Below, one piece after another: positions 1-10,797 of a DNA stretch of 64,000 bases. Both the position numbers and the translations under genes were made by a program. The notes beneath the pieces are model-generated. The model saw only the letters and a list, made by a program, of their open reading frames with translations. It was not told the DNA's origin and made no database searches. Position 1 is the stretch's first letter. Each line of letters begins with the position of its first letter. Origin of the DNA: Lineus longissimus (Eukaryota; Nemertea; Pilidiophora; Heteronemertea; Lineidae); the NCBI RefSeq assembly GCF_910592395.1, contig NC_088309.1, positions 10,788,501 through 10,852,500 on the forward strand, in the 5' to 3' direction.

Positions 1-23
1 CAGGAGAGATCCCTGCACCTTCC

Positions 24-245
24 ATGGCCTCCCCCCTCCAAAATATCTATCCACCGACTATGAGCCCATTCCCATACCCCTTTTCCTATGGCATAGGGTA
101 CCCACCTGCTTTTTCACGAGGGGGTCGCCAGGGAGGGATGCAAAAGCCCTGGCAACCACGTGGCCCTTGCCATTTCTGTGGCATAACTGGCCATGTTTTT
201 AAAGATAGTGAAAGAATGAAGGCCGCAATGTCTAGGATGACTTAA
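24..245 (+). pseudogene. Gag-like zinc knuckle fragment of the retroelement
   Basis: A 73-codon stretch rich in Pro, Tyr and Gly ends with CHFCGITGHVFKDSERMKA. This has the C-x2-C-x4-H spacing of a CCHC knuckle, but Ser stands where the fourth ligand (Cys) should be. It lies immediately upstream of the RT fragments, as a gag product would. The missing ligand agrees with decay of the whole element. Confidence 0.5.
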
Positions 246-959
246 AGTACTTGTAACTGCATCTGCTGCTCCCTTTCTTGTCCTCCTCTTTCTTCAGTCC
301 TGTTTCCATTCATACCTCGTTAATTTTCCAGGGGAGCTGACAGGCCGGTTTTAGTACATATATATGTACATGTACAAAGCTTTTGCAGGAGAGAAGGTGT
401 ATCCATGTTTAACATGCTGTCAAGATTTTTTTTGAATTCTCATCTAGTTTTAGCCCCGGGGCACTGACTCCTTACCTGGATTCTTCCAGTGGGCTGAGGT
501 TGGATGGGTCTTTCCCTGATAGTCTACTCTAGGGTGTGGGCTCATTGTTGTGGCCCTCATTTCAGGTGTTGGAGGTGCCGGCCAAAACACAGTTCAGGCC
601 GAAGATACAAATGTGGGAAAAAGGGGTGAAATTTTCCCCGGTTCCCGCGGCGGCAGCCAGGAAGCCACACCCGTCTTGGACGACTATCAGGGGAGGGCTC
701 CTCCAGCACTCAAACCGTCATCCGTCAGTGCAGGCCTTAGGGGATGACCCTCGTTCTCCCTTTTCATTAGAGTACTTGCCAGTGAGAGACCCCAAGGGGT
801 TTGTTGCTGGGGAGTTACATCACCATATGGATGAATGGGACAGGGTGTTGAATGGTTATGAACATGGTGACATGGTCAGGGCCTGGCTACTCAAGGGTGT
901 TGAGGTGAAAGATTTCTTTCGGCCATTCTAAGGTAACTTCGGTGGCACCTACTGGGACT

Positions 960-1470
960 CTGCCGAGTCACCGCGTATGTTCTTCCCCAATCATGCTCGC
1001 TATCAGGAATTTGGGTCATTTATTGCAGCCACATTAGAAAAGAGGCTACGTAATGGCTCTTTACGTTTATGGGGGAAGATTGGGGAATGTGAGTTGCCAA
1101 AGGTGGTTATGCCATTGGTTGTTGAGCCTACCAAGCCACGTTTGTGTCATGATGAGAGATTCATTAATCTATGGACAAAGGATTCTCCCTTCTCTTTGGA
1201 GACTGAAGGATGTCCCAAGGATTGTTGGGAAGAGTTCCCTCATGTTTTCCTTTGACGACAAGTCACGTATGACCATGTCAGTCTGTCAATCGGGTCTCAA
1301 ACCTATTTTGCATTAGAATTTGGAGGTTATGTAATGACATACACCACGTAGGCCTTTAGTTGGAAGGCCCCACCGTTTATATACCAGACGATTGGGATGG
1401 GCGTCACCTCGTATTTTCATTCGTTTGGCCTGCCAGCTCTCCTGTATATCAATGGCAGATTCTTTGTATG
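960..1470 (+). pseudogene. Reverse transcriptase core, frameshifted
   Basis: The frame from about 977 carries VVEPTKPRLCHDERFINLW and KDSPFSLET, typical of DIRS1-type RT. Frame changes near 1200 and 1270 are needed to follow it into DVPRIVGKSSLMFSFDDKS and then YDHVSLSIGSQTYFALEF. Around 1440-1465 the place where the catalytic Y-x-D-D box is expected reads YINGRF, so the metal-binding aspartates appear to be lost. The assignment rests on family resemblance recalled by eye. Confidence 0.65.
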
Positions 1471-1559
1471 TCCTGTGGGCTGTTGTTATTTCAAGCCGTC
1501 TACATAGGTGTATATTGCTGCTAAAATACTGACGGCTCTTGGCTATACATTTTCACTGG

Positions 1560-2330
1560 TGAAGAGTGTATTTGATCCCACTACCTTCCTGAAATCATTG
1601 GTGTTTTATGTTGATTCACAGAGGTCTGCTTTTATCCTACCCCTGATAAACGAGACAGTTTTCTGGTTCTGAGGGAGAGCATACTGTAAGAAGATTCCAT
1701 GCTTTTGAGAACACTCCAAAGATTTACTGGGAAGTGTATCTCAATGATGCCGGTGGTATCAGCAGCAAGGTTATACACTAGGCTGGTGAATGCGGCAATT
1801 TCTAGGGCGACAAAGAACAGCAGACCGGTGCCATGAGGGAGGAGATAGAGCACTAGGGCTTTGTCGACAGCTGGCAGGGCCATGTGCCTTGGTGATCTGA
1901 AAGGCACTTGACGTAACGTATGATTACGGATGCATCAGGCTTTGCCATGGGGCTGTGATTTTGGATGGTAATGAAGAGGGGCAGCCTTTCATGATTTTTG
2001 GGCTAATAATGATCAACAGCCTATCCTGCATCCGTATGATTACGGATGCATCAGGCTTTGCCATGGGGCTGTGATTTTGGGTGGTGATGAAGAGGGCAGG
2101 CCTTTCATGATTTTTGGGCTAATAATGATCAACAGCCTATCCGCATCAAGGAGGCTGATGCCTTACACAAGGCTTTGTTGTCTGTCTCTTCTGACATCAG
2201 GAATCACAGGGTTGATGTTTTAGTCGACAACATGGCCGTTGTCTTGTCCTGGAGGAATCGAGGAACAAGGGACCATGACCTCAATGTGATTTTGAAAGAC
2301 ATCTTTCAGCTCACTCAGTGCTTGAATGTT
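1560..2330 (+). pseudogene. RT-connection and RNase H-like remnant
   Basis: In the + frame near 1700-1790 one reads LRTLQRFTGKCISMMPVV and LYTRLVNAAISR, the helix that follows the RT palm in DIRS-type elements. Near 1925-2000 a TDASG-like start of an RNase H fold is followed by GAVILDGNEEGQPF. Near 2140-2300 KEADALHKALLS, VDVLVDNMAVVLSWRN and HDLNVILKDIFQLTQ complete the remnant. Stops and frame changes are frequent. Confidence 0.55.
1917..2147 (+). repeat. 115-bp tandem duplication inside the retroelement
   Basis: A segment starting cgtatgattacggatgcatc at 1917 and ending near 2032 is repeated from 2033 to about 2147 with only a few differences (for example gatggtaatg against gtggtgatg). 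It duplicates the start of the RNase H-like region and would disrupt the protein by itself. Confidence 0.9.
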
Positions 2331-2389
2331 GATCGGTGGAGATCGGGGTTCTGACTTGGGACAGATGAAGTCCCAGGAGTTGCTCCGTC

Positions 2390-2830
2390 TGCCAGATGGT
2401 TCAGGTTTTCAAATAACGCATACTTTTGGGAAGACACTCAGGGATGATAAGCAGAATACATTTTATGTCAAGCGATGTGATGATGTAGTCATATGGCCTG
2501 AACCTCACTTCTGGTTTCCTATTTAGGGCCATTTCTGAGTCGAGATTAGTACTTGGCACTCCATTTACGTCAGGGGCTGCGTAGGCACGATTGAAGCTAT
2601 ATCTCAGGGTCTTGCGGCTCGATGAGGGTAAGACACCACATGGTCTTAGGATTGGGTGTGCCATATCCCTGCTGCTATCAGGGCCTTTAAGGGAATCTAG
2701 AGCAAACGATGCAGCATGTAGGGTGGTTCTCAGAACAGTCGCTGGGCTATTACAGTAGGGTAAACACCTTGCGGGGTACCAGTGAGGCAGCAAGTAGATT
2801 TGCTCAGAGCCTGGTGAATCCAAATGTTGT
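2390..2830 (+). pseudogene. Tyrosine recombinase C-terminal remnant
   Basis: FQITHTFGKTLRDDKQNTF at about 2407-2463 matches the beta-strand region before the active-site histidine in DIRS-type recombinases. After a stop at 2524-2526 the frame resumes with LDEGKTPHGLRIGCAIS (about 2618-2668), which carries the H-x-x-R catalytic signature (codons 2638-2649). The nucleophilic tyrosine is expected further on and is not clear. Confidence 0.6.
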
Positions 2831-2937
2831 GAGAGATTTGTATAACCAGTTTGGGGGGGGGGGATGAGTTGCCAAAAGCATTTTGATACATGCATGTTAT
2901 AGTGTGTACCCGGTGTTAATGCTAGTGACTTATAGGG

Positions 2938-3536
2938 GTTGTGGTATTCGACTCGATGACTCGACGATGGAATGACTCAATGACGCGATTGGTGCTATGG
3001 ATTTTGCTAAAATACGAAATCCCATGATCCGGGCTACCGCACACTCCAATAGCAGGGGTTTTAGCTCGGCCTTTCCATACCCGGGTATGGAAGGCCGGGT
3101 ATGGAAAGGCTGAGCTGAAACCCCTGCTATTGGAGTGTCAGCTATGGAAGGATATGGGCCAAAAGTGCAATCGCTATCCGCCGTGCTAAACGGATCTGAA
3201 GCTGCTCCAGCGCCGCGTATCAACAGCGATAAGAACCAGACTAGCTTTTCCTACTGTATTCATGCAAAATTGGGATGGATACCAGTTGGCTTGCATAGCA
3301 GCATGGCACATGGTTTTATCGAAAGGGCGAACCTGTGGGAAATGAAAAATGGATGGGTTAAATACGGTGAAAACAGCTGGAAAGGGGGTTGTAACGTTTG
3401 GTACTTATTGTATTTTCCTCCACTTATGATTATATGTATAAATTACATTCCAAGGAGTGATATTCCTCAAAAAATGTCCAACTTAAACGCGTCATCGAGT
3501 CATCAAGTCGTCGAGTCATCGAGTCGAATACCACAA
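2938..3536. mobile_element. Non-autonomous element with 49-bp terminal inverted repeats
   Basis: The left end (2938-2986, beginning ttgtggtattcgactcgatg) is repeated in reverse complement at 3488-3536, ending atcgagtcgaataccacaa, with a few mismatches. The 599 bp between the ends hold a strong hairpin and no convincing gene. It inserted next to or into the dead DIRS element. I saw no clear target duplication; gactta occurs on both sides but is not adjacent to the ends. Confidence 0.75.
3041..3138. repeat. Near-perfect hairpin, 44-nt arms
   Basis: acactccaatagcaggggtt opens the left arm (3041-3084). Its reverse complement closes the right arm (3095-3138). The loop is about 10 nt and two or so positions are mismatched. 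It lies inside the 599-bp inverted-repeat element. Confidence 0.9.
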
Positions 3537-3566
3537 GCCGACTTAGAGTAGTTTGGTAGATTAATG

Positions 3567-4635
3567 TTAACCCTTTTGCTGCCAAGCAAATTTTTTTTTT
3601 TCGAGTCCTCAGTGCCAAGCAATTTCAGGTTAAATTGAAAAAAATTGATATGATCAATTTAAATATTTTTCCTGAGAAAACTATTGGAGATATGTCAAAA
3701 CAATGCACATGGAAGTTGTTCAGTATGACCTGGACTTCAAATTAAAATTTTTAAAAAGTAGGTCACGCCCTAATTTGCATGCCGCCATCTTGAATAACTA
3801 ATGAGAATTGAAGATTTTGTAGAATAAACCACTGTAATTTGGAATAAATGTAATAATACAACTAATAAAACTATTTTTATGCATCTGCAAGTTTCTTTAC
3901 TCTTTCCTTTCTAAGTCCATAACCTTGTTAACCCTGAATTTGTATTGCTTTGTAACAAAATTGCCAAGAAATACCGATGCGTTATTTACAGAAATCGAGC
4001 AAAATTCTTCAAAATTCAATGATCAGCCATTTACTTTGTAGACCAAAAATTACTACTTATGGTGATATGTTTGGACTAAATTACATACCTTCACTCCCTA
4101 GAGCTCCTTTTTAGTGCTACCAGAGAACTAATAGTAGATAGGGGGGTCAGGGGTCCCTATGGAGGGGGCCTGGTATAAAACAGCTAAAATTCAGGGTTTC
4201 CTCAACTAAACATGAAAGTTCAAAGTTTCTCAGCCAAATGTCCTGTCATAGAATGTATGTAGCAGTCAGATAACTCTATTCTAATAATTGACAACTGTGT
4301 GGTACCTTTCGAATTCGGGCCCAGAATCAAAATCATGCATGATATCCAATTCATCGAGTACCTGTGATAATGACATCCGATTCGCCATTTTGTAAACTTT
4401 TGGAAGTGATTTTCACCCGAAATCTCAGCAAATCGATATATAACATGTACAGTAGAAACGTAGCGTGGTAACTCCTCTACCACGCCATCTATAGGTATAT
4501 ACCATAAACGACGCTAGCAGACGAAAAATCAATGTATTTTCACCACATAGGAAAATTTCGCCAAAATGCGAAGTTGGCAGCAAAAGGAACAAAAGTCATT
4601 GTGCAGAAATGCGAAGTTGGCAGCAAAAGGGTTAA
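3567..4635. mobile_element. piggyBac-like non-autonomous element
   Basis: The sequence begins ttaacccttttgctgccaa (3567-3585) and ends with its exact reverse complement (4617-4635). A partial second copy of the right end (gcgaagttggcagcaaaagg) lies about 45 bp inside. TTAA at both edges and CCCTTTTGCTGCC termini fit the piggyBac superfamily, which duplicates TTAA. No transposase is seen in the roughly 1.06 kb interior, so this would be a MITE-type derivative. Confidence 0.65.
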
Positions 4636-6483
4636 ACACGTAGGCCTAAGTGTCACTGTAAGTATGTGACAGTTGCCTAAAGCATTTGGATGTTAGTGCC
4701 CAATGTAAGGATGTGATGGTTGGCAAGATTTTAGGGTAATAAAGGTACTTAGTGAATATAATTGTTTTTGTCTATTTTTGCTTTGAGAATAATATTTGTA
4801 AACTGGACTACATGTGGATACCCAGTGTCTTTTACATTTGTACATGGCCTGCATGCACTCTGTATTAATTTCAAGCACAGACATGACACAGGGAGTTACA
4901 TGTATCCTAGTTTGAAGTATTCTCGTTGTGAGGTTTGGGAGAATTAATGTTAGTGTCATCTCCTAGATGTGGCATGGAGAGAGAACTGTTGGCAGTAAAA
5001 GCAGTCATTTTGCCACTCCGAGACCTTAACCCTGGTGGAGACACACAACGAGCTATGTGACACTTGGGATTGTCTCATCTCATATCGCCGGTGGTAACTT
5101 AGAGGGAGGACAATTAACCATGAAACCTGACCAGCAATCTGCTGTCGTCAAAATCATTGAGTAGTGGATCAACCTGCCTTAGAATCCAAAAACTATAATG
5201 TAATTTTGATCCGAGACAATTCGTATCTCCTTGAGACCACAAAAATATAAGAAATGGTACTAGACACCCCATTGATAATCAGTACTGATAAATATTGACT
5301 GAAGACAAGGTTAAGTAACTCTGACACTTTAAAGTGTCAAGTAAAGTCTTAAAAGTGATTCATATGATTTATTTGACTGCCGCTAGACAAGCTCTCTGAG
5401 AAAATCACTATAAAAAAGTTCTGATAACTGTCAAAAATGCAAAATAATTGCACACTTCTTTTAGCCTAAATGATGGAATAATTGGCATCATGCATCATTA
5501 CATGTAGGCCCGCGCAGAAATGATAGTTAGTTTGGGTTGAGCCTCCAGCTTCTCATTGGTGGAGGGGGTGGGGCTTGGAGTCAGGTTTTGTAAACAAAAT
5601 ATAAAAATTTGGCAGATTTATTTTCAAAAGTACATTATCGAGTCTAAATATGGAACTTGATTTTAAGAAGGAACTGGCTATTCGAACCGCCACTGTGCAT
5701 GGGGCCATTGTTTCCGGTCTTATTCGCACCGTCGTACCGTGATGGTGCAAATAATACGAAGTGAATAAATAGATCGCACCGTGGTGACATGGGTGATGGT
5801 GGGTAAGGAAAGTAGGCCTAATTCATGATTGAGGTGGTGTTTGTTTGTGACGAGTATTGGAAGTGCCTTTACTCCTGGCTCCGGCTGTGGGTAGGGTCCT
5901 GGACTTCCAGCCAGGCCAGCCGGCCCTGTCATGGTACGAATAGCCACGGCCTTTTAAGAAATACACCCCAAAAGAAATTCCAACTGAATTTAGCCTTGTC
6001 TCAATTTGCATATCTGAACAACCGTTCTTGATCCATTGATCTGATTACCAATGAATAGATCATGTCAAGGGTGACAGCTCACCTCTCAAGTGACACAATA
6101 CACCTCTCAACAGGTTCATTCTGATTCTCAACAATTGGCCCAACAATGATATCTCACAACCTCATAATAAACCAAAATGATTTAATGAAAAACTGCTCTA
6201 TTTTGCGAGGATTTTAAGTGGTTTAGAGTTCTCTGGTACATTATGGCCAGAAAAAACCTGAGAATTCTAAACACCAATGAAATTGTTACCAACAGTCACC
6301 ACAACTCATTGACTGAAACACTTCAAATCACAAGATGCACTTCATGTCAATCTGGAGCAACTAAACCTGCTGGACAAAATAGTGCTTTCAATGGATATCA
6401 TTCCTGGAAAAACGACCTTGGTCATGATTTATGTAATATGTCTGGCTCACAAAAATTAAACGCAAGTCTGTATGTGATGCAAG
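4636..6483. other. Intergenic, no gene recognised
   Basis: Short open frames occur on both strands, but none has splice sites, family motifs or composition that I can support. A GC-richer patch at 5650-5950 contains self-similar stretches such as ttcgaaccgcc and tacgaatagccacgg, perhaps an old repeat. Nothing else stands out. Confidence 0.5.
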
Positions 6484-6665
6484 TACAGTAGAACCTCCCT
6501 TAGCAGACACCTCTCTATTAAGGACAACCTCTCTATTACGGACACTAGCTCTGGTCCCAAATTTGTTGTTTCCATTCAATTTGACCTCTCTAATCAGGAC
6601 ACCTCTCTATTAAGGACAGCACTTGTCAGTCCCGAGGGGGTCCTCAACGGAGAGGTTCTACTGTA
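6484..6665. mobile_element. pogo/Tigger-like MITE, copy 1
   Basis: This is a compact 182-bp unit running from TA-cagtagaacctcc to ggttctactg-TA, with terminal inverted repeats and TA at both edges. The interior carries blocks built on cctctctattaaggacac. Other copies or fragments lie near 7430, 13140, 24360, 30426, 30801 and 31180, so it is a genome family. The TA target and CAGTNGAACC termini suggest a pogo/Tc1-mariner derivative. Confidence 0.7.
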
Positions 6666-7429
6666 TCTTATTTACAGGCCTTCTTGAATAATACATATTT
6701 TGTAAAATCTTATTTTAAAATGGTGCTTTGGATACTAGATACCATTTCCAAGAAAATAATTGTCAAATTTTTGCTCACCTAATTTGGGCCTCCTCCCTAG
6801 TACTCCATGTTTATTCCAAGCACACAACGGGTGACTATTCCAGCGATTAGTTTGATATCAAGCAAACACCAAAAACATGCATTGGGGGCAAACAGGCTTG
6901 CACATGCTACCTTATCTCACGAAAAGCTTAAATCCTCTACTTCGGCCTGCAGTACGCCAAGTTCAATAGAGCATGACTCGTGAAAAGGGGAAAACCATGC
7001 GCAAGCATTGTTGTCAAATGAATATGCCATGCATTTTCGGAAAATCAATGAAGAGATTAGGGGATTATCATTTAATATTTAAAGGGCATTAGCATATGAA
7101 GGACTGTTTTTTTGGGTACTATTAATCGCAACAGCTATGAACTGCTCATGGTAAATAGAGCTTGTTAATTTGATACATTTTGATGTCATTGTACCACAAT
7201 AACCGTGCAGCATTCCACAACACAAACCATGATAAATATTATACCTATTCATAAGCTGACCACCCCTTTCATTGTAATCACAGCATTGATCTGCATTAAA
7301 GTTTTATTTCATTGAAAGACCCTTTGATTGCATTGGAGTACAAATAGCCCTTAAGTTCTATCCCTAATGAAAAGTACATGAAATTCCAATATTCCTCACC
7401 TTCCCGACGTTATGATGAACCAATTACAA
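6666..7429. other. Intergenic, nothing recognised
   Basis: AT-rich sequence with no splice-bounded frame, array or inverted repeat that I can support. Confidence 0.5.
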
Positions 7430-7520
7430 CTAGTGGAACCTCCCTTAGTGGACAACCCTCTAATGAGGCCACCAACACTTTTGGTCCCAAAGTGGTTGTT
7501 TCCGTCCAATCAGCTCTCTA
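7430..7520. mobile_element. pogo-like MITE fragment, interrupted by another element
   Basis: tagtggaacctcccttagtgg followed by ttttggtcccaaagtggttg matches the first half of the 182-bp pogo-like family. It breaks off exactly at the TTAA where the 308-bp element begins. A possible short remnant continues at 7829-7860. Confidence 0.65.
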
Positions 7521-7828
7521 TTAACCTCTTGAATCCCGGTGACCGACCAGTCGGTAATTTCGAAATAACGTTTTTTCCCAACGACCGACAGGTCGTTCTC
7601 AGTGATACTTTTTTCCCCCTTGAGCTGGGACGCTAGTTTATTGCTTGTTTTAGCATGTTTGATGTACAATAGGGTCAGTAAGAGCATGCCTGGGTAGATG
7701 GCCTCTCGGTACCGGACTTTGGTGGTTGTATGCGGGCACTATACATCGTGAAAGTCAGACTCAATTTCGCAACCACGTGACCACCCTGGGATCCCGGGAT
7801 TTTCAAGTTTGGGGATTCGAGAGGTTAA
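7521..7828. mobile_element. 308-bp TTAA element, copy 1
   Basis: It starts ttaacctcttgaatcccgg and ends gattcgagaggttaa, with terminal inverted repeats flanked by TTAA, as in piggyBac derivatives. The interior carries gaccgaccagtcggt and cgaccgacaggtcg palindromes. A copy of identical length lies at 11032-11339. This copy is nested inside a pogo-like MITE and is therefore the younger insertion. Confidence 0.8.
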
Positions 7829-8539
7829 GAATATCTCTTGTCAGCTCTAGTCTGGCCTCATCCCAAGATGACCTTCCCTTAAATTTGCAAGCTACGAAAT
7901 AATACACCTGAGAGTAAAGCAAATCAATTAAATATTCAATCCCTTTTTCTCTGATCTCAATCACTAATGGGTAAAAAAATCTGCAATTATTGTCATCCAA
8001 CATGGAAGACTATTTTGAGTAAGGAAAGTTATTCTTGACAACAGCATTTTAGCTGCTTTTGACAAATAAATTGACTTGCCCGGGCATCCCATCCATTGAA
8101 TAATAGCATCTTTGATTCAAGACCTGTACAAGACGCTATCATCTGCCATCAGGCTTATGTCGGGACAAAATCTGAGACCCATGAAAGGGAGAGTCTATTG
8201 TGTGAGCATAATATGTATGAAAGATTCTTGATTGTATGACCTTTTATGATGATTGATGTGAAATATCATTGAGGCTTTCAACAATTAGTAGCTCGGAAAA
8301 GATTTTCACAAACCCATGAAATTTCAAAGGTTGTCGGTCACAATTGATAACTCCTAGATGTACTATTAGCAGGAGCCAGGGCGTCAAATTAGCGGTCTTC
8401 ATGTGTCTAATATGGACAGTTAGGGGACGAGGTCGTGTTTAAATATTCATCAGTAGCGGATCCAGAAAGTAGGGAAACAAAATGTTTTGCTCTAGCAAAA
8501 CTGAGGCATTCCTTAAAACCTGTTTGATAAACATACGGT
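7829..8539. other. Intergenic, nothing firm
   Basis: Apart from the possible small exon at 7908-7963, no gene, array or repeat was recognised. Confidence 0.4.
7908..7963 (-). CDS. Possible small exon downstream of the minus-strand gene
   Basis: On the minus strand a pyrimidine-rich acceptor ending acccattag is followed by an open stretch reading VIEIREKGIEYLIDLLYSQ and a CAG|GTGTAT donor. It enters in phase 1, as needed after the exon at 10708-10797, and leaves in phase 0. No following exon was found. It may be chance. Confidence 0.2.
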
Positions 8540-9862
8540 ATCAGGACACTTCCCCCCTGGACATTTGCCCCCCGGACTTCTGCCCCCGGATTTCTGCCCC
8601 CCTAGGACATCTGCCCCCCGGATTTTTGCCCCCCGGACATTAGCCCCCCTAGGACTTCTGCCTCCCTAGGACATCTGCCCCCCGGATTTTTGCCCCCCGG
8701 ACATTAGCCCCCATATGACTTCTGCCCCCTAGGACATCTGCCCCCCCGGACATTTGCCCCCCGGACATTTGCCCCCCGGACATTTAGCCCCCATAGGATT
8801 TCTGAATACATCTTTTCTATTTATAGTAACGATAATTTTATATATAGTAACGTCGCGGAATGCTATTCCGATGCTTGTGAAGGGATAGGCTTGCGTAGCT
8901 AAGCCCGAATAAAAAAATAGTTAGTTGGCGTCCCCCTTTCTACCCGACAAAGTGCTCGAGAGCCAAAAAAAATGTATAGTGCATTTTACACTAGAATGTA
9001 CACCAACCCGGATTTTATCATGATTCAGATTTTTTTTTATTTGCTCAGCAGCTATATTTTCAGCCTTAAAATGAATTAAAAAACACAAAAACACCTCCCC
9101 CTACCCACCTCCTCCCAGAAGCAAGGACGCTAACCAGCTTTTTTTTAAAGTGGCCTAATGATACTCCTTTTCTGAGAAATGCCTCTGTCATACAATGTTT
9201 CTGTAAATCTATTTTTAGTACATGTACATGTATATCTGATGTTTTGAAACGTGTTTGTTGTTTGATTAAAATAGAAAACTTCACATGACACCTCCGTCTC
9301 CTTCCACCATCACCACCAATCAAGAAATGAAGTTATAGTACAGGTCAAAGAAGGTAATCATTATTTAAATTATTTTGTGCTGAAAATTACTGAAGGGTGG
9401 CCTACCTGCTACCTTCAGTAATTCTGCTACCTTCAGTAATTTTCATTTAAAAGAAATACAGCAATCCTTACCATTCTTACATTTGACCTATGGATTGCCC
9501 TGGAGTAATGCACATAAGTATGCTCTTAAATCTATTAATACAGGCCAAAGCTGATCATCCTGCTACTCTTGGACTGACCGACTCATCCAAGTTCTCCTTG
9601 ACTGTCCCCGGTGGTAAATGTCCGGGGGGCAGACGTCCTAGGGGGGCAGAAGTCCTAGGGGGGCTAATGTCCGGGGGGAAAATGTCCGGGGGGCAGATGT
9701 CCTAGGGGGGCAGAAGTCCTAGGGGGGCTAATGTCCGGGGGGCAAATGTCCGGGGGGCAGATGTCCTAGGGGGGCAGAAGTCCTAGGGGGGCTAATGTCC
9801 GGGAGGCAAAAATCCGGGGGGAAAGATCCGGGGGGCAGATGTCCGGGGGGCAAATGCCCTAG
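8540..9862. mobile_element. Element bounded by inverted C-rich/G-rich tandem arrays
   Basis: From 8540 to 8800 the + strand repeats units such as ccccccggacatttgcc and ccctaggacttctgcc. From about 9610 to 9862 the reverse complement appears as ggggggcaaatgtcc and cctaggggggcagaag. The two arrays thus form long subterminal inverted repeats around about 0.8 kb of AT-rich sequence with no recognised gene. The G-runs could form G-quadruplexes. The boundaries are approximate. Confidence 0.7.
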
Positions 9863-9865
9863 AAT

Positions 9866-10525
9866 CAAACATACGTGCCAAGTCAGTCGAGTTTTGTGAC
9901 ACCCTGTATTATGTGAGAATCTCAACTTTTGAAAAAGATAAACAGGTCAAGGGTTTGTTATTCAAACCAATATCAATATGATCAAGCTGGGCAAGCGAGG
10001 GCACATGCCAGGACACAGACAGTAGAGACACCTAGAGTCAAAAAACAGAACTGAAATCCTGTGTTCCAAACCATGAAACATCTGTACAATCCCTCAATTA
10101 TGCCCTTTATCGGAATTACAATCACCACCATTTACGCAAGGACAAGGAATATTTTCATCACTAGGTAAAACCAGACTCAGTTGTCTCCTAGAGACCACTA
10201 ATGACCCAAAGCTTCTGCCTATAGCCCCTTTAACTTCTGAATTTCTCAGGATGGTTCCTGGCTCATCACAGTCCTTTGAACGAGACTTAACACCGAGTAT
10301 CCTTGTATCTGGTGGCTATGCCAGGGCAAGTAAAAGACCCACCGAGTGAGTAACATTGAGTAGCTTGCGTGGACTCCCCCTCTTTGCCGTAAGATGCTGA
10401 ATATGAATTATGATGTATACTGATTCGGATGTTCGCTTCCTTGGTGGCTATGAATCATACCATTTTGTGCCACACATAAACCTGATATTACGATTCCTTT
10501 AACATCACATAGCTTCACACACATT
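9866..10525. other. Sequence downstream of the minus-strand gene
   Basis: If the minus-strand gene ends at 10526 this is its 3' UTR and flank. No AATAAA is visible on the minus strand close to the stop. No other gene is seen. Confidence 0.4.
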
Positions 10526-10797
10526 TTACAAACAGACAGCAGATAGGAAAACAGGACGAAGAAGTGCAACCAGAGGTAGAACAAGGACAGGTAATAAGGA
10601 CAAAGAAATAAAGACACCGACAAGGAATATAATAGAAACTGTCACCAGACGCTTCAGGTGCCAAGGAGAAAAAGTGGGATAGGGAATCGTGTATCTTATC
10701 TTCTTACCTGACCGCTTCTTTCTCGAGGCCCTTTTAACAGAGCCTGAATCTGATTGTTTGCTCAAGATGGAATCTATATCACTTATAGACCCTAACA
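10526..10797 (-). CDS. Minus gene, exon M, with possible hydrophobic C-terminus
   Basis: After the atttcag acceptor the exon reads LGSISDIDSILSKQSDSGSV and KRASRKKRS. At 10708 there is a near-perfect CAG|GTAAGA donor. Without splicing, the frame continues through basic KKIRY into RLVTVSIIFLVGVFISLSLL and VLVLPLVALLRPVFLSAVCL, then stops at 10526. That would be a tail anchor of about 40 hydrophobic residues. The same bases could instead be a pyrimidine-rich intron start, so the ending is undecided. Confidence 0.5.

Larger units (their letters stand above)
1..2900 (+). pseudogene. Decayed DIRS-type (tyrosine recombinase) retroelement
   Basis: Fragments of one retroelement lie in the order expected for the DIRS group: a gag-like zinc knuckle (about 160-220), a reverse transcriptase core (about 1100-1470), an RNase H-like part (about 1690-2330) and a tyrosine recombinase C-terminus (about 2400-2830). 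Recognisable pieces are PLVVEPTKPRLCHDERFINLW and DDKSR followed after a frameshift by YDHVSLS in the RT, LQRFTGKCISM after it, and FQITHTFGKTLRDDKQ and DEGKTPHGLRIGCAI near the end. The last contains the HxxR signature of tyrosine recombinases. Stops and frameshifts interrupt every part, and a 115-bp segment is duplicated, so the copy is dead. The element may begin left of the window. DIRS is favoured over Gypsy or LINE because a recombinase, not a DDE integrase or endonuclease, follows the RNase H. No terminal repeats were recognised. Confidence 0.75.

Noticed and set aside
2401-2895. 164-codon minus-strand frame
   Set aside because: It is the antisense of the tyrosine recombinase remnant, which carries family motifs on the plus strand.
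9066-9323. Minus-strand frame with basic N-terminus
   Set aside because: It lies inside the element bounded by G-rich arrays, has no splice context and no recognisable motif.
9490-9925. Pro/Gly-rich open frames over the G-run arrays
   Set aside because: They are translations of the tandem G-rich repeat, open on both strands, with no splice sites or domain.
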